Assembly (NCBI RefSeq): GCF_016925635.1
Contig: NZ_CP070490.1
Coordinates: 4,594,001-4,658,000, forward strand
DNA: 64,000 nucleotides
Direction of reading: 5' to 3'
From: Lysinibacillus fusiformis
GTDB taxonomy: Bacteria > Bacillota > Bacilli > Bacillales_A > Planococcaceae
The translations under genes were made by a program, and so were the position numbers. How positions within the stretch are numbered: position 1 is the stretch's first letter; each line of letters begins with the position of its first letter. The notes below the pieces were generated by a model. The model made no database searches, was not told the origin of the DNA, and saw only the letters and a program-made list of their open reading frames with translations. Of this stretch, positions 51,495 to 60,117 are shown piece after piece.

Positions 51495-51655
51495 AATAAT
51501 CGACTGCGCCTTAGCGTAATTGCATCCATATTTTTTTGAGTTTGCTCGAAAAGTTCCTCCGCTTCGGTATTTGGATACCCACTGCATCAAAAGAACAATT
51601 TGTACTTTCATCTCACTACCGATAGAGAAGCGAGTTTTCTATTGAATGAAGATAA
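51495..51655. repeat. Hairpin-rich intergenic repeat, copy B
   Basis: TGCGCCTTAGCGTAATTGC and ATTTTTTTGAGTTTGCTCGA align with copy A at 41637. GGTATTTGGATACCC and TTGAATGAAGATAAAA match the later part. The left arm of the terminal inverted repeat has been lost or altered, so this copy is degenerate. The rest of 51340-51742 shows nothing else. Confidence 0.6.
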
Positions 51656-51694
51656 AAAGGCAATCCTCTATTTTACAAAATAGAAGATTGCCCG
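51656..51694 (-). terminator. Terminator of the NlpC/P60-like gene
   Basis: GGCAATCCTCTATTTT and its near-complement form a long stem with a T tract in the minus direction. Confidence 0.8.
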
Positions 51695-51742
51695 CGTGCG
51701 TGTCTATTTTACTATTTAAACGTAAGGTAGTGCGTACATTCG

Positions 51743-52291
51743 TTAACCGTAAAGCATAGCTGGCTCACGAACAGTTTGTAAATAGTCTGCCATTTTCCCT
51801 GCAAATACTTTCTCTAAATACGGTAATTGTGCTAGGCAATGAGGCGTCATTAATGCTGGATTTTGAACTATTCTTAGACCTCCCACTTTTAATAGCGTCG
51901 CTACAAACTGGGAACAAAAATAAGCACGCTCACGTCTCACTTCCTTTTGCATCACCACACCAAACAGTCCGATAAAATTATATTTATAGCGATCTCGATT
52001 CCAATACATATATCGGACAATTTTCATCATGTCTAAATATTGATAATGGGATATACGACAGCGATAAATAACGCAATCCGCACATTCAAATAGCCCTCTT
52101 TCTGCATCCTCTCGTAAAAAACCCCCACTTAATGGATTGTTCAATTGCCTTCGACCAAAGCTATACATCTCCAATAGCCCCTCGTCAAAGGCTATGGATG
52201 CATGATTCATCTCCTTGCCCGTATACATGCCAATCGCTTTTGATAATAACGTCCCTGTTTTGGTTAATACTATGTAAATCGTATGTGCCAT
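51743..52291 (-). CDS. Permuted NlpC/P60 (YiiX-like) hydrolase
   Basis: The 182-residue protein has His in EMNHASIAFD before Cys in YFCSQFVATLL. This His-then-Cys order is that of the permuted papain fold (YiiX/LRAT-like) and not of standard NlpC/P60 enzymes. It could act on amides or lipids. No signal is seen. I take ATG at 52291 with AGGTGAAG upstream. The 31-codon extension to 52384 lacks support. Confidence 0.8.
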   Translation of the reverse strand: MAHTIYIVLTKTGTLLSKAIGMYTGKEMNHASIAFDEGLLEMYSFGRRQLNNPLSGGFLREDAERGLFECADCVIYRCRISHYQYLDMMKIVRYMYWNRDRYKYNFIGLFGVVMQKEVRRERAYFCSQFVATLLKVGGLRIVQNPALMTPHCLAQLPYLEKVFAGKMADYLQTVREPAMLYG

Positions 52292-52590
52292 ATCTTCACC
52301 TACTTCAATGTTCTCTCTCCTACTACCAATACGTTTTAAATCTTCAAATGGTTTCGTAAATTTCCTTTTTTTATAATTATACACCGCGAATCTTAAATAT
52401 TTCCTAGTAGAACCTGAAGATTTTCTTAAGATTTGATAGGGTGGAAGTGTTTTTAGAATTTAATGATGACGATGAAATGATGATGATTTTTTTACTACCT
52501 TTATTTATATGAGCTTACTTGTATGCATATGTGTGAGGTGATCTCGAAAATTTTTTCAGGGGTAAAGAATAACTGCTTATTATTTAATTA

Positions 52591-52618
52591 AAATACGCTA
52601 CTCAACATGAGTAGCGTC
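52591..52618 (-). terminator. Terminator of the SDR gene
   Basis: ACGCTACTC and GAGTAGCGT pair perfectly over 9 bp around a 5-base loop, with a T-rich run in the minus direction. Confidence 0.8.
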
Positions 52619-52628
52619 TACCGAGTAA

Positions 52629-53351
52629 TCAAGCATTTAAATCCGTTATGGCTGGCACATTAATTTCTTTTACACAGGAGACCGCTGATAAATTAATTAC
52701 ACATTGTACAATAGCTACAATATCTTGTACGGGAATTCTTGTACCTTCATATAAATGAATGGCCTTTTCGGCTCCTTCTTCATACGGTACTTCCGCTGCC
52801 AGTTCACCTGGATTAATACAAGTAACTGAAATTTTATCTTCTCTTAAATGTTCGCGTAGCGCATTTGTAATGCCCCTTAAGCCGAATTTAGATGTTACAA
52901 ATGAAACTTGTGCATTGTTTGTGTGATCTAAGCCTGCCGTTGACCCAATTAAAATAACTTTCCCATGCTCCGCTTGTCTTAAGTTTGGTAAAAGTGCCTG
53001 AATATATGTAATAGTAGATGTTAGATTAATATTGATTAATTTAGAAATATCCTCTACTTCATCCTTATCAAATGTATAATTATCTTCAAATCCATGCTTT
53101 TCCCATACCCCAACATTATAAATTAATACATCGAGAGGAATGTCTTTTAACGCTTCTTTTAAAGTTGCTATTTGTTGTTGATTAGACAAATCGATTGATA
53201 GCCATTGACGATTTACTCCGTCAATTATATCTAAACTTTTAGGTCTCGTTCGTGATACCATCCATACTGTATCTCCTTTGACAGGTAAACCTTTGACAAA
53301 CGCATCACCCAATCCTTGGCTAGCCCCAAATATAATGAAATTCCTACTCAT
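52629..53351 (-). CDS. Short-chain dehydrogenase (benzil-reductase-like)
   Basis: The 240-residue SDR has NFIIFGASQGLGDAFVKG at the N-terminus, YNVGVWE for the NAG-type motif, and a Ser followed by SFVTSKFGLRG in place of the usual YxxxK. The catalytic Tyr is replaced by Phe or Val-type residues (FVTSK). Catalysis by the classical mechanism is therefore uncertain. It has GGTGG upstream. It is separate from neighbouring genes. Confidence 0.8.
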   Translation of the reverse strand: MSRNFIIFGASQGLGDAFVKGLPVKGDTVWMVSRTRPKSLDIIDGVNRQWLSIDLSNQQQIATLKEALKDIPLDVLIYNVGVWEKHGFEDNYTFDKDEVEDISKLININLTSTITYIQALLPNLRQAEHGKVILIGSTAGLDHTNNAQVSFVTSKFGLRGITNALREHLREDKISVTCINPGELAAEVPYEEGAEKAIHLYEGTRIPVQDIVAIVQCVINLSAVSCVKEINVPAITDLNA

Positions 53352-53421
53352 ATTGCCACCCTTTCTCGTTACAAAAATGTAATTAAAACCTGTATCCTTG
53401 TGTGAAAGGAATTTCTGCCAT

Positions 53422-53880
53422 TCAAAGCATCTCTAATAACTGAAAAGAATCAATAACTTTCACCTTATTTGATCTTAACTTATTTAATGCTATTAATCTC
53501 TTTTTATCACTTGAACTTGCCACTGCATCTTTCACGACGGTCGTATGAAAATTATTGTGAAGAGAACAGCCTTCTGTAAACAAACCGACAATATGTATTT
53601 CTTTGATTCCATTACCATTTAAAAATCTAGTCAGTTCTGGGTTACTAAATGCATTAGCTTTATTTTTTGAAAAATAAACATTGTTTACTTTCAGCAATCT
53701 TTCATCTAGCTCAACTCCAGTACTCCCTTTTAACGCTGAATATTTCCTAAAAAAGTTCGCAATTTTTAGGTTCAAATTCATTGTATATGTAAATAATTGG
53801 ACAATTACGACTGTGAATTTTTTCAATCATGGTATTAATTCTTTCTAACATGGATTCTACTAACCTATTACCCCCTCTCT
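53422..53880 (-). pseudogene. Frameshifted isochorismatase-family hydrolase
   Basis: The 3' part (in frame from 53422) has GSTGVELDERL, FSKNKANAF with the catalytic Lys, and VGLFTEGCSLH with the catalytic Cys. The matching N-terminal strand, RNCPIIYIYNEFEPKN, lies upstream in another frame and runs into TAG at a T-rich run. The first strand with the catalytic Asp is not seen. The gene is thus broken by a frameshift and probably truncated at its start. Confidence 0.7.
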
Positions 53881-54138
53881 AAAAAGACCATTTACATATA
53901 TACACAAAACCAATGAATAGGATTCAAAACATAACATATTTATCCATTGTTAGATTTAGCAACGTACCCCTTATCTTTATCCAAAACGGATTTATAGAAA
54001 GATAAAAATTTTTCACTATGAATTAGTAGATTTACTATTTTGATCAAGCTATTTCACTTCAAATTTGTTATTCATTACCAATAGAATTTAACGGTTTAAA
54101 CATGCTATCATTTTGTGGATATTGGTTAAAGCAGGTGA

Positions 54139-55698
54139 ATGATGAAAAGAAAGCTTATTTATACAATTATGTTCGTTTTATTTTGTTTCGTTTTTTTAGT
54201 GAATCACCTATCTGTCTCTGCAAATAGCTTTGATGATATAAAAAAACTGCCGAATCAAATGCAACAAGAAGTACAAGATTTAATAAAAAGAAAAATTATT
54301 AAGGGAACAACACCAACAACCTTTTCCCCAAACACGACGATTACTCGTGGTCAGGTTGTCATAATGATGGGACGGTATATCGAACAGAACGGCATTGCGA
54401 AGGTTGATAAAAATTGGGAGGAAATGGATCGATTTATGGATATGCCTCTTCGTGTGAAGGACCGTGAATTGCTAAAGTATTCAACATTACTTTACGATAA
54501 TGGTATCTTTAAAGGTGAAAATGGGCATCTAAATCCATATCAACACATGACACGAGAACAAATGGCATTAACGTTAAACCGACTTATGGTATTAGCACGT
54601 AAATATTCATTGATTGACTATGCATACGATTTACAAAGTCATGTAGTGGATATTCAGAAAGCAAATAAAGAAGCTAGACCATATATTCAGGCACTTAATG
54701 CTTTAGGTATTTCAAATGTAGATACCTTCAATCCTAAAAACAGTGTTACACGTGTGCAGTTTGCTTCGTTTTTATCGAGAACAATAAAATTAATTGAGCG
54801 CAATCACCATGTTATTCATTTTGAAAAAACAGCTGAAGAGCTCGGGTTCCAAAAGATTTCAAATGTAACAACGATCAATAAATCAAATTTACATGTGTCC
54901 TTTTCCAATTCGCTTCTTCATATTTATGCACGCTATGATGGTAACTTTGCCATCGACGAAGAAGTGCTAATTGAAGGGACTAGCCTTTTTGGTCGTCCTC
55001 ATGAATCAAGATTACAGCTAAGAAATCAATTTATGCAACCGAATGCTTTTTCCATTATAAATAAATACATTCCAGGTCAACATGGATATGTCAATATGAA
55101 TCTTTTCTTAATGCATAGTTTTACAGATGCGCATTACAAATTATTAGATACAGGAAAAGAATATGGATCAGAAGCAGGATATTTAGATAAACAAGGTATA
55201 TCTATGTATTTCATAGACAGTGATTCTGGCATAATAGAGCATACAATCAATGGAAATGTATTATCTATTAAAAATGAAGAAATTATAAGAACACCAAAGA
55301 CGGTGCATTACCGATATTACTTCGACTATCAAGGTGTGATGGTTTCTGATACAGCGGCCAAGAATCATATTGGTGATAAGCGTTACACAGTAACAAATAG
55401 TGGAGACGTTCTATTTGAAGGAAAATCACTAACAGATCGTACATTTTATTATTTACCTATAATTCGACCTGTACCTTTCCATACTTATAATGATGATTTC
55501 GGTGGATTTGCATATACCGATGACGTGACATTGCAACAAATTTTAGCATTCCACAAAACTGATGGACAAAAATCAAGTATTCCAAGACAATACATGCATC
55601 CAAATGTGCTAGTGATTGATGGGAAGAAAAATATATATGGTACAATTAATCTACGGGATGCAACGTTCGGGACTTTTGAAGAGATTAAAAATTATTAA
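54139..55698 (+). CDS. S-layer homology (SLH) domain surface protein
   Basis: The 519-residue protein has a signal peptide (about 1-28) and three SLH repeats over about 30-215 (for example RKIIKGTTPTTFSPNTTITR and VTRVQFASFLSRTI). SLH repeats bind pyruvylated wall polymer. The remaining 300 residues are a beta-rich domain I do not recognise. It is probably displayed on the cell surface. AGGTGA precedes tandem ATGs. A terminator follows. Confidence 0.9.
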   Translation: MMKRKLIYTIMFVLFCFVFLVNHLSVSANSFDDIKKLPNQMQQEVQDLIKRKIIKGTTPTTFSPNTTITRGQVVIMMGRYIEQNGIAKVDKNWEEMDRFMDMPLRVKDRELLKYSTLLYDNGIFKGENGHLNPYQHMTREQMALTLNRLMVLARKYSLIDYAYDLQSHVVDIQKANKEARPYIQALNALGISNVDTFNPKNSVTRVQFASFLSRTIKLIERNHHVIHFEKTAEELGFQKISNVTTINKSNLHVSFSNSLLHIYARYDGNFAIDEEVLIEGTSLFGRPHESRLQLRNQFMQPNAFSIINKYIPGQHGYVNMNLFLMHSFTDAHYKLLDTGKEYGSEAGYLDKQGISMYFIDSDSGIIEHTINGNVLSIKNEEIIRTPKTVHYRYYFDYQGVMVSDTAAKNHIGDKRYTVTNSGDVLFEGKSLTDRTFYYLPIIRPVPFHTYNDDFGGFAYTDDVTLQQILAFHKTDGQKSSIPRQYMHPNVLVIDGKKNIYGTINLRDATFGTFEEIKNY

Positions 55699-55718
55699 TA
55701 TTTTTATAAATGAAGAAG

Positions 55719-55764
55719 CCATCTGGTGATGTTATTTTTTAAACGCCAGATGGTTTATTTTTTC
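55719..55764 (+). terminator. Terminator after the SLH gene
   Basis: CCATCTGG and CCAGATGG pair and are followed by TTTATTTTTT. Confidence 0.8.
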
Positions 55765-56172
55765 TGAGCTAGATCGGCCTAATCTGTCATTTAGCACCAT
55801 CCCATTGTTTGAACCCCCTCCACAGTGTATTTGTTTCTTATGCTCTTTCTTGACAAAAAGCGTAGTCAGAAAACAGATTAATGATGTAAAAAACTTTTCA
55901 CCCTTATTTCAATTACTTTTCAATTTACTTACAGTGGTAATGTTCTTAAGTCCTTTCACATACATTAATGTCGGGATAGCACCTTTAACATCGCCCCCAA
56001 GATGTTTTTGTACAATGCTATCCCTTTTTACATACTTTGTTTAGCCGCAGATTTTTTCATGATTTAGAGCGAACTATTCATTAACAACCCGTTGCATCGT
56101 TCTTGGGGAGGTTCTCCTCATTCCATCAGCATACTATGACTTTGCGGCATTTATATTTTGCACTTTGAACAG
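55765..56172. other. Intergenic region without a clear gene
   Basis: About 400 bases. A 79-codon plus-strand frame (55805-56044) has no ribosome binding site and an odd composition. The minus strand has short open stretches such as GLKNITTVSKLKSN that may be decayed coding DNA. The arms GGGATAGCA and TGCTATCCC at about 55974-56028 form an inverted repeat. Confidence 0.35.
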
Positions 56173-56756
56173 CTAAGGTTGCTTTGATAACACACTAATT
56201 TTCCTACCTTTTTTTGCAAATTCTGTCTGTAATAATGAGTAGATCAACATATCGCTACTTTGTCCTGTAACACTATGATATTCATATTGTCTTAAATACC
56301 CTTCGTTAGTAACTTCTTGGACGCAATGTTTTCTGTAGCAACAGTTGCCTGTATTCTGACCAGACCTAATTGATTAAAGCCAAAAGATAATATTTCATTC
56401 ACCGCTTCTGTCATAATGCCTCGATGCCAGTATCTTTCCGATAATTCGTAGCCTATTTCAGCTCGTTTTCCTACAAATTCACTTAAAAAAATCGTTCCAA
56501 TTACTTCATCTGTCGACTTGTCAGCAATGGCAAAACGAATAAGCCAACCCTTTTCATAGCCTTCGTTCCAACTATTAATGACTTCATATTTTTTTTCGAG
56601 TGACTCTGGTCCGTTCCAATCCAGATAACGATAGACCTTTTCATTTGAATAATAGTTGTATAAGTTTATAGCATCCTCTGGTTTTAACTTTCTTAATTGA
56701 ATTTGCTTCGTTTGTATTGTCGGAAAAGGTGTTCCTAATATTTTTGTAAAACTCAT
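56173..56756 (-). pseudogene. Frameshifted GNAT acetyltransferase
   Basis: The frame from 56756 encodes a RimJ-type GNAT with IGTIFLSEF, EIGYELSERYWHRGIMTEAVNE and NIASKKLLTKGI, then stops. The expected C-terminal end continues at once in another frame, EGYLRQYEYHSVTGQ to LIYSLLQTEFAKKG, ending at TAG (56173). A small deletion around the expected NGF motif explains both. The enzyme lacks its last strands and is probably inactive. Confidence 0.75.
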
Positions 56757-56998
56757 ATTTCTCTTCTTTTTTTCGAATAATTGTGAACCTTACATAAAAG
56801 AATATTTGACAGTTAGTGCTCATTAAAGAGAATAAGCCACTGCGATTCAAAACCGTAGTGACTCATTGTTTGTTGCTTTTTAATTGAGAAAGACCTATCA
56901 TTACGCTGCATGTTTTACTAGTTCACAAGGGAATCCGTAAGCAAAAGTGCTCTGTCTTTAATTTTGGCCCCTCACAAATAAGTGTCATCCTAAAATAG

Positions 56999-57982
56999 TT
57001 ATTGATAGTGTTCCAAGTATTTTCCTTCTTCAAAAATCTCTTGTGCACTTAAGGCTGTCCAATCCTCTGGTGTTTGATTAGGATGCAAGTCAAGATAGGA
57101 TTTAACCATCTTATAGCCTTCACTGTAACCGTAATTTTCCGGTAATCCTTTTCCACCATATAAAACTTCTGAGGTACGATTACTATCATACTTAGTTAAA
57201 TCAGGTTCTACTTTAGACCATAATTCCTTGTTGTAAGTTACATTCTTTGGTGTATAGCCGATGTTGGGATAAACAGATTTTTCAAACATAACTGCTTTTC
57301 CTTCAAAGACGATATTATCCAAAACCGAAACCTCGACATCTTTATTGAAATATTTTTCCGCCCAAACGCTGTGATGGTATTCGTGGGCAACAGTTGACTT
57401 TATACCATCATCCAAAACATTTAGATTAAGCGGGATAATTATTTTGCCCGCCCCAACTGCGAAGGGTATTCTATTATTGGTTGCGGAAGGGAATACGCAA
57501 ACGGCTACATCACTTTGAGAGGGTAAGAGGTCTGCGGATTTCAAAAGAGATTCTTGAATGGCTTGATTGATTTCTGCTTTACGCGTCTCCATTTTTTCAC
57601 TTACCACTTGTATTTCTGTTAACCTGTTAGGAACCGTATTAAGCAGGGTTTCTGCCATATGATAATACTCCCCATTTTCAAAACAATCCTGGTAGATTGG
57701 TTGAATGATTTCCTTATTATACAGTTCCAAGGTTTCCGAAGTTGAAAGATTCGGATTCTCTTTGACCTTTTCAATATAGGGATAAAACAGTTGATTGGCA
57801 TGAATGATTTTGTATTTTTGTTTGGTTTGAGGGTGCTCAAATGAGAACACCATCTCTTCGTCATCTGTTATTTGCTCTTTCTCGTGAAGTTGGCTCTCCT
57901 TTTTTTCAGTTGGTGTGCATGCAGCAAGCATGAGTAGTAAGAAGCCTAGAATAAATGTGATCCCTATTTTAAATTTCATCAT
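56999..57982 (-). CDS. DUF2268-type lipoprotein metalloprotease
   Basis: The 327-residue protein has a lipoprotein signal with lipobox LAAC (Cys22). The zinc-binding helix HEYHH is at residues 200-204, with a downstream Glu in FEGKAVMFE and a following Trp-rich region, matching DUF2268 predicted proteases. It should be anchored on the outer face of the membrane. The substrate is unknown. GGAGGAG precedes tandem ATGs. It is a single-gene unit. Confidence 0.87.
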   Translation of the reverse strand: MMKFKIGITFILGFLLLMLAACTPTEKKESQLHEKEQITDDEEMVFSFEHPQTKQKYKIIHANQLFYPYIEKVKENPNLSTSETLELYNKEIIQPIYQDCFENGEYYHMAETLLNTVPNRLTEIQVVSEKMETRKAEINQAIQESLLKSADLLPSQSDVAVCVFPSATNNRIPFAVGAGKIIIPLNLNVLDDGIKSTVAHEYHHSVWAEKYFNKDVEVSVLDNIVFEGKAVMFEKSVYPNIGYTPKNVTYNKELWSKVEPDLTKYDSNRTSEVLYGGKGLPENYGYSEGYKMVKSYLDLHPNQTPEDWTALSAQEIFEEGKYLEHYQ

Positions 57983-58155
57983 TTCTCCTCCCGATCGTTA
58001 ATAACTCATAATTCTTTATAACCCCAATTATAACTTATATTACCATGTAAATGATGATGAAAGAAAATAGATTCACTAATATTTGGTAACGTTTTAGTAA
58101 AGGCAAGAACCTCTAGTCACTCCTTTCATATATTATAGTGAAAGGGGTGACTATT

Positions 58156-58380
58156 GTGCCTTGGCAACATAAAATTCCATATTTAATCGGTCAGCCCGTT
58201 GGTGTTTCTTTCACAAATGGTCAAGGAACTTCCGGTGTCCTCTGTGGCGTATCAGGTGGAAAGCTTCTTGTCCTTGAATATTTGTATCAAAGTCAATTTG
58301 CCTTAAAGCAGTACGATCTTCATATGATTCATGATGTGAACGGCTTCCCTTCTTGTCATATGCAGCAGCCGTTATACTAA
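58156..58380 (+). CDS. Small beta-rich protein, possible spore protein
   Basis: The 74-residue protein starts at GTG (58156) with AAAGGGG seven bases upstream. An earlier in-frame GTG overlaps that site. It has a small barrel pattern, PYLIGQPVGVSFTNGQGTSG then KLLVLEYLYQSQ and a Cys/His/Met-rich end. Strand order resembles Sm-like folds seen in small spore-coat-associated proteins. No family is recognised. A terminator follows directly. Confidence 0.65.
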   Translation: MPWQHKIPYLIGQPVGVSFTNGQGTSGVLCGVSGGKLLVLEYLYQSQFALKQYDLHMIHDVNGFPSCHMQQPLY

Positions 58381-58407
58381 AAAACATCCTAGAACGGATG
58401 TTTTTTT
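58380..58407. terminator. Bidirectional terminator
   Basis: AAAAACATCC and GGATGTTTTT pair perfectly around an 8-base loop, with T runs on both strands. Confidence 0.85.
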
Positions 58408-58516
58408 ACATAGTGATGAAAACAAAACAATTAGTAGAATTTGTTTCATTATTTTTGATGCTGTAACTAGTTGGAAGCGAACACAATAAGTGAATGGGCT
58501 CATCGTACACTGACAT
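58406..58516 (-). CDS. Possible 36-residue peptide
   Basis: A very strong purine-rich site, GGGGAGGGGGTGA, lies about seven bases before ATG of a 36-codon frame starting MSVYDEPIHLLC and rich in Asn, Ser and Thr. It ends inside the bidirectional terminator at 58380-58407. It is uncharacterised and could be chance. No homologue is recognised. Between it and 58765 I see no other signal. Confidence 0.3.
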   Translation of the reverse strand: MSVYDEPIHLLCSLPTSYSIKNNETNSTNCFVFITM

Positions 58517-58765
58517 AACGGAAATCACCCCCTCCCCTTGCCAAAAAGTCTTTACCTGCTCGTGATAGCATTTTCTAGTGCTGTGCAGGCTAACAACTAG
58601 CTCAAGCTACTATTTCATCATAATAATAAGGTAAAGCGTTCAAAATGAAGGTTCAACTCAGGCAATGATTTGCTCTTTCACATTTTCTCTCATTGTGGCT
58701 TGGCTCCATAACGCTCCCCCTTTTGTCCTGTACATACTTTAGAAGAAAGAAAGGAGGTTTGTTTC

Positions 58766-58903
58766 ATGAGTTACTATGGAAATGTTAGTAATTTCAATAG
58801 TTACTGTGGCGGGGACAATGGAAGTGGCAATAGCTCGACATTCGTGCTTATTGTTGTACTATTCATCCTTCTTATTATCGTTGGTGCTAGCTTTATGTGT
58901 TAA
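58766..58903 (+). CDS. YjcZ-family small sporulation protein
   Basis: The 45-residue protein has a Tyr/Gly/Ser/Asn-rich N-terminus and a single hydrophobic helix ending FVLIVVLFILLIIVGASF. This is the pattern of the YjcZ family of small spore proteins. AAAGGAGG sits eight bases before ATG. Family members are made during sporulation in the mother cell or spore. Their exact job is unknown. A terminator follows. Confidence 0.85.
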   Translation: MSYYGNVSNFNSYCGGDNGSGNSSTFVLIVVLFILLIIVGASFMC

Positions 58904-58915
58904 TTGATCGCCTCG

Positions 58916-58955
58916 GGCTTTAGCCTCTATTCCATTACAGAAGCTAAAGCCTTTT
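58916..58955 (+). terminator. Terminator after the YjcZ-type gene
   Basis: GGCTTTAGC and GCTAAAGCC form a perfect 9-bp stem with a short T run. Confidence 0.75.
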
Positions 58956-59038
58956 ACAATGAAACGCTACCCAGCTATTCCTCTAAACTCCCCCTCTTCG
59001 TTTTTTTCTAGCTCATTTTATTTTTGACAAACAATTAA

Positions 59039-59166
59039 TAGCTAGCGGCTGAGATAGATAACTATCTTAAACAGCTAGCTTCACATACTAATAGTAGTGT
59101 AAAGTTCTTTCAACTTTACTTTATACTCCTTTATGGTACTTTGGGTCACTTTCGTCCAAGTGACCC
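59039..59166 (+). repeat. Two-hairpin element, copy 3, in a leader
   Basis: The core ATAGTAGTGTAAAG is followed by hairpin 1 (GTAAAGTT/AACTTTAC), an unpaired ACTCCT, GGTACTTTG and hairpin 2 (GGGTCACTT/AAGTGACCC, perfect 9 bp). Here another hairpin (AGCTAGC/GCTAGCT) precedes it at 59039-59080. Hairpin 1 has different bases from copies 1 and 2 but still pairs, which supports RNA structure. The next gene starts 100 bases later. Confidence 0.65.
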
Positions 59167-59266
59167 TCTTTTAGCAACTGCTCGTTTAGTTTCTCCTTTT
59201 CCCTATCAAGCGGAATCATCGAAACATTCCTACAACAAATTCGTTTTTATAGGAAGGAGGAAAATA

Positions 59267-59551
59267 ATGAGAATTAATTTAAATTTTTGGTCATTTATTT
59301 TATCTTTGGGTTGCATCCTACTATTTTTTCTATCAGGCACATTGAAAGGCTTCTTTGACACACATCTTCATTTCCATCCATTACTATTGACACTTCTCTT
59401 GTCCATTGCCTGCTTTTATCTAAGCCTGGTCGGCATGAAAGATGTGAAAAATTTAACGACCTTGCTTCGAGGAATTTTGACAATGGTAATCACTCTTATT
59501 GTGATTATTAGTATTTCTTTTATTTTATTTTTTGGTACCCTATTAAGTTAA
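59267..59551 (+). CDS. Small three-helix membrane protein
   Basis: The 94-residue protein has three membrane helices (about 6-25, 34-53 and 68-92) and short loops. ATG at 59267 has GGAAGGAGG upstream. An in-frame ATG at 59141 lies inside the two-hairpin element and is not used in my view. No family is recognised. It is the gene downstream of repeat copy 3, which may regulate it. Confidence 0.65.
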   Translation: MRINLNFWSFILSLGCILLFFLSGTLKGFFDTHLHFHPLLLTLLLSIACFYLSLVGMKDVKNLTTLLRGILTMVITLIVIISISFILFFGTLLS

Positions 59552-59580
59552 AATGACCTGCCCCCATATTATTTTTATAC

Positions 59581-59640
59581 AAGCCTCCTTGACGAACATT
59601 TGTTCTATGTTTAAAATATAAAAAAAGGAGGCTTTTTTAT
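59581..59640 (+). terminator. Long-looped hairpin spanning the next promoter
   Basis: AAGCCTCCTT and AAGGAGGCTT pair over 10 bp, followed by TTTT. It can end transcripts from the 59267 gene. The loop contains the SOS promoter of the GNAT gene and the right arm contains that gene's GGAGG. Confidence 0.6.
59589..59617 (+). promoter_or_regulatory. SigA promoter with LexA/DinR box
   Basis: TTGACG (59589-59594) and TAAAAT (59612-59617) are 17 bases apart. Between them lies CGAACATTTGTTCT (59593-59606), a full match to the Bacillus SOS box (CGAAC-N4-GTTC). LexA bound there would block RNA polymerase. Confidence 0.8.
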
Positions 59641-60115
59641 GCAAAAAACAACGAGTATTGCGTTAGTACATTTCTCTAAAAACTACGTAGAACAGTTAAA
59701 TCGTTTTGAATTACCTGAAGAACAACACCAATTTACAGCTCTTCCTAAAGAGATTGCGATTGAAAAGGTAGGACAATATCCGATTGTGATTTTAAGTGAT
59801 GATGTACCTGTTGGCTTTTTTGTTCTTCATGCAACGGACAGGGTTAAGGAGTATTCTAGTAATCCTCAGGCCATGTTACTAACTGCCCTATCCATCGATC
59901 ATCAGCAGCAAGGTAAGGGCTATGCTAAAATGGCCATGTTTGCTCTTGCTGATTTTGTGAAGCAGGAATTTAAAGAATGTAACGAAGTGGTGTTAGTCGT
60001 CAATCATAAAAATATAGCTGCACAGAATTTGTATATCAAAGTAGGCTTTGTGGATCATGGCGTAAGAAGAATGGGGCCTATTGGTGAGCAAACCGTTTTG
60101 AATTTGCCGCTATAA
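59639..60115 (+). CDS. GNAT acetyltransferase under SOS control (YqjY-like)
   Basis: The 158-residue protein has the GNAT core: LSIDHQQQGKGYAKMAMFALADF for acetyl-CoA binding, then VVLVVNHKNIAAQNLYIKVGF. AAAGGAGG precedes the ATG. A LexA box lies inside its promoter. In B. subtilis the GNAT gene yqjY belongs to the SOS operon with a Y-family polymerase and a YolD-type gene. The same gene types lie next door here on the opposite strand. A role in the damage response is likely. Substrate unknown. Confidence 0.88.
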   Translation: MQKTTSIALVHFSKNYVEQLNRFELPEEQHQFTALPKEIAIEKVGQYPIVILSDDVPVGFFVLHATDRVKEYSSNPQAMLLTALSIDHQQQGKGYAKMAMFALADFVKQEFKECNEVVLVVNHKNIAAQNLYIKVGFVDHGVRRMGPIGEQTVLNLPL

Positions 60116-60117
60116 AG

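Noticed and set aside
55805-56044. 79-codon plus-strand frame
   Set aside because: No ribosome binding site and odd Phe/Pro/Cys composition. It lies in decayed intergenic DNA.
59581-59640. Ribosome-binding-site sequestration as the main control of the GNAT gene
   Set aside because: The promoter lies inside the loop, so the gene's own transcript lacks the left arm. Pairing can affect only read-through RNA.
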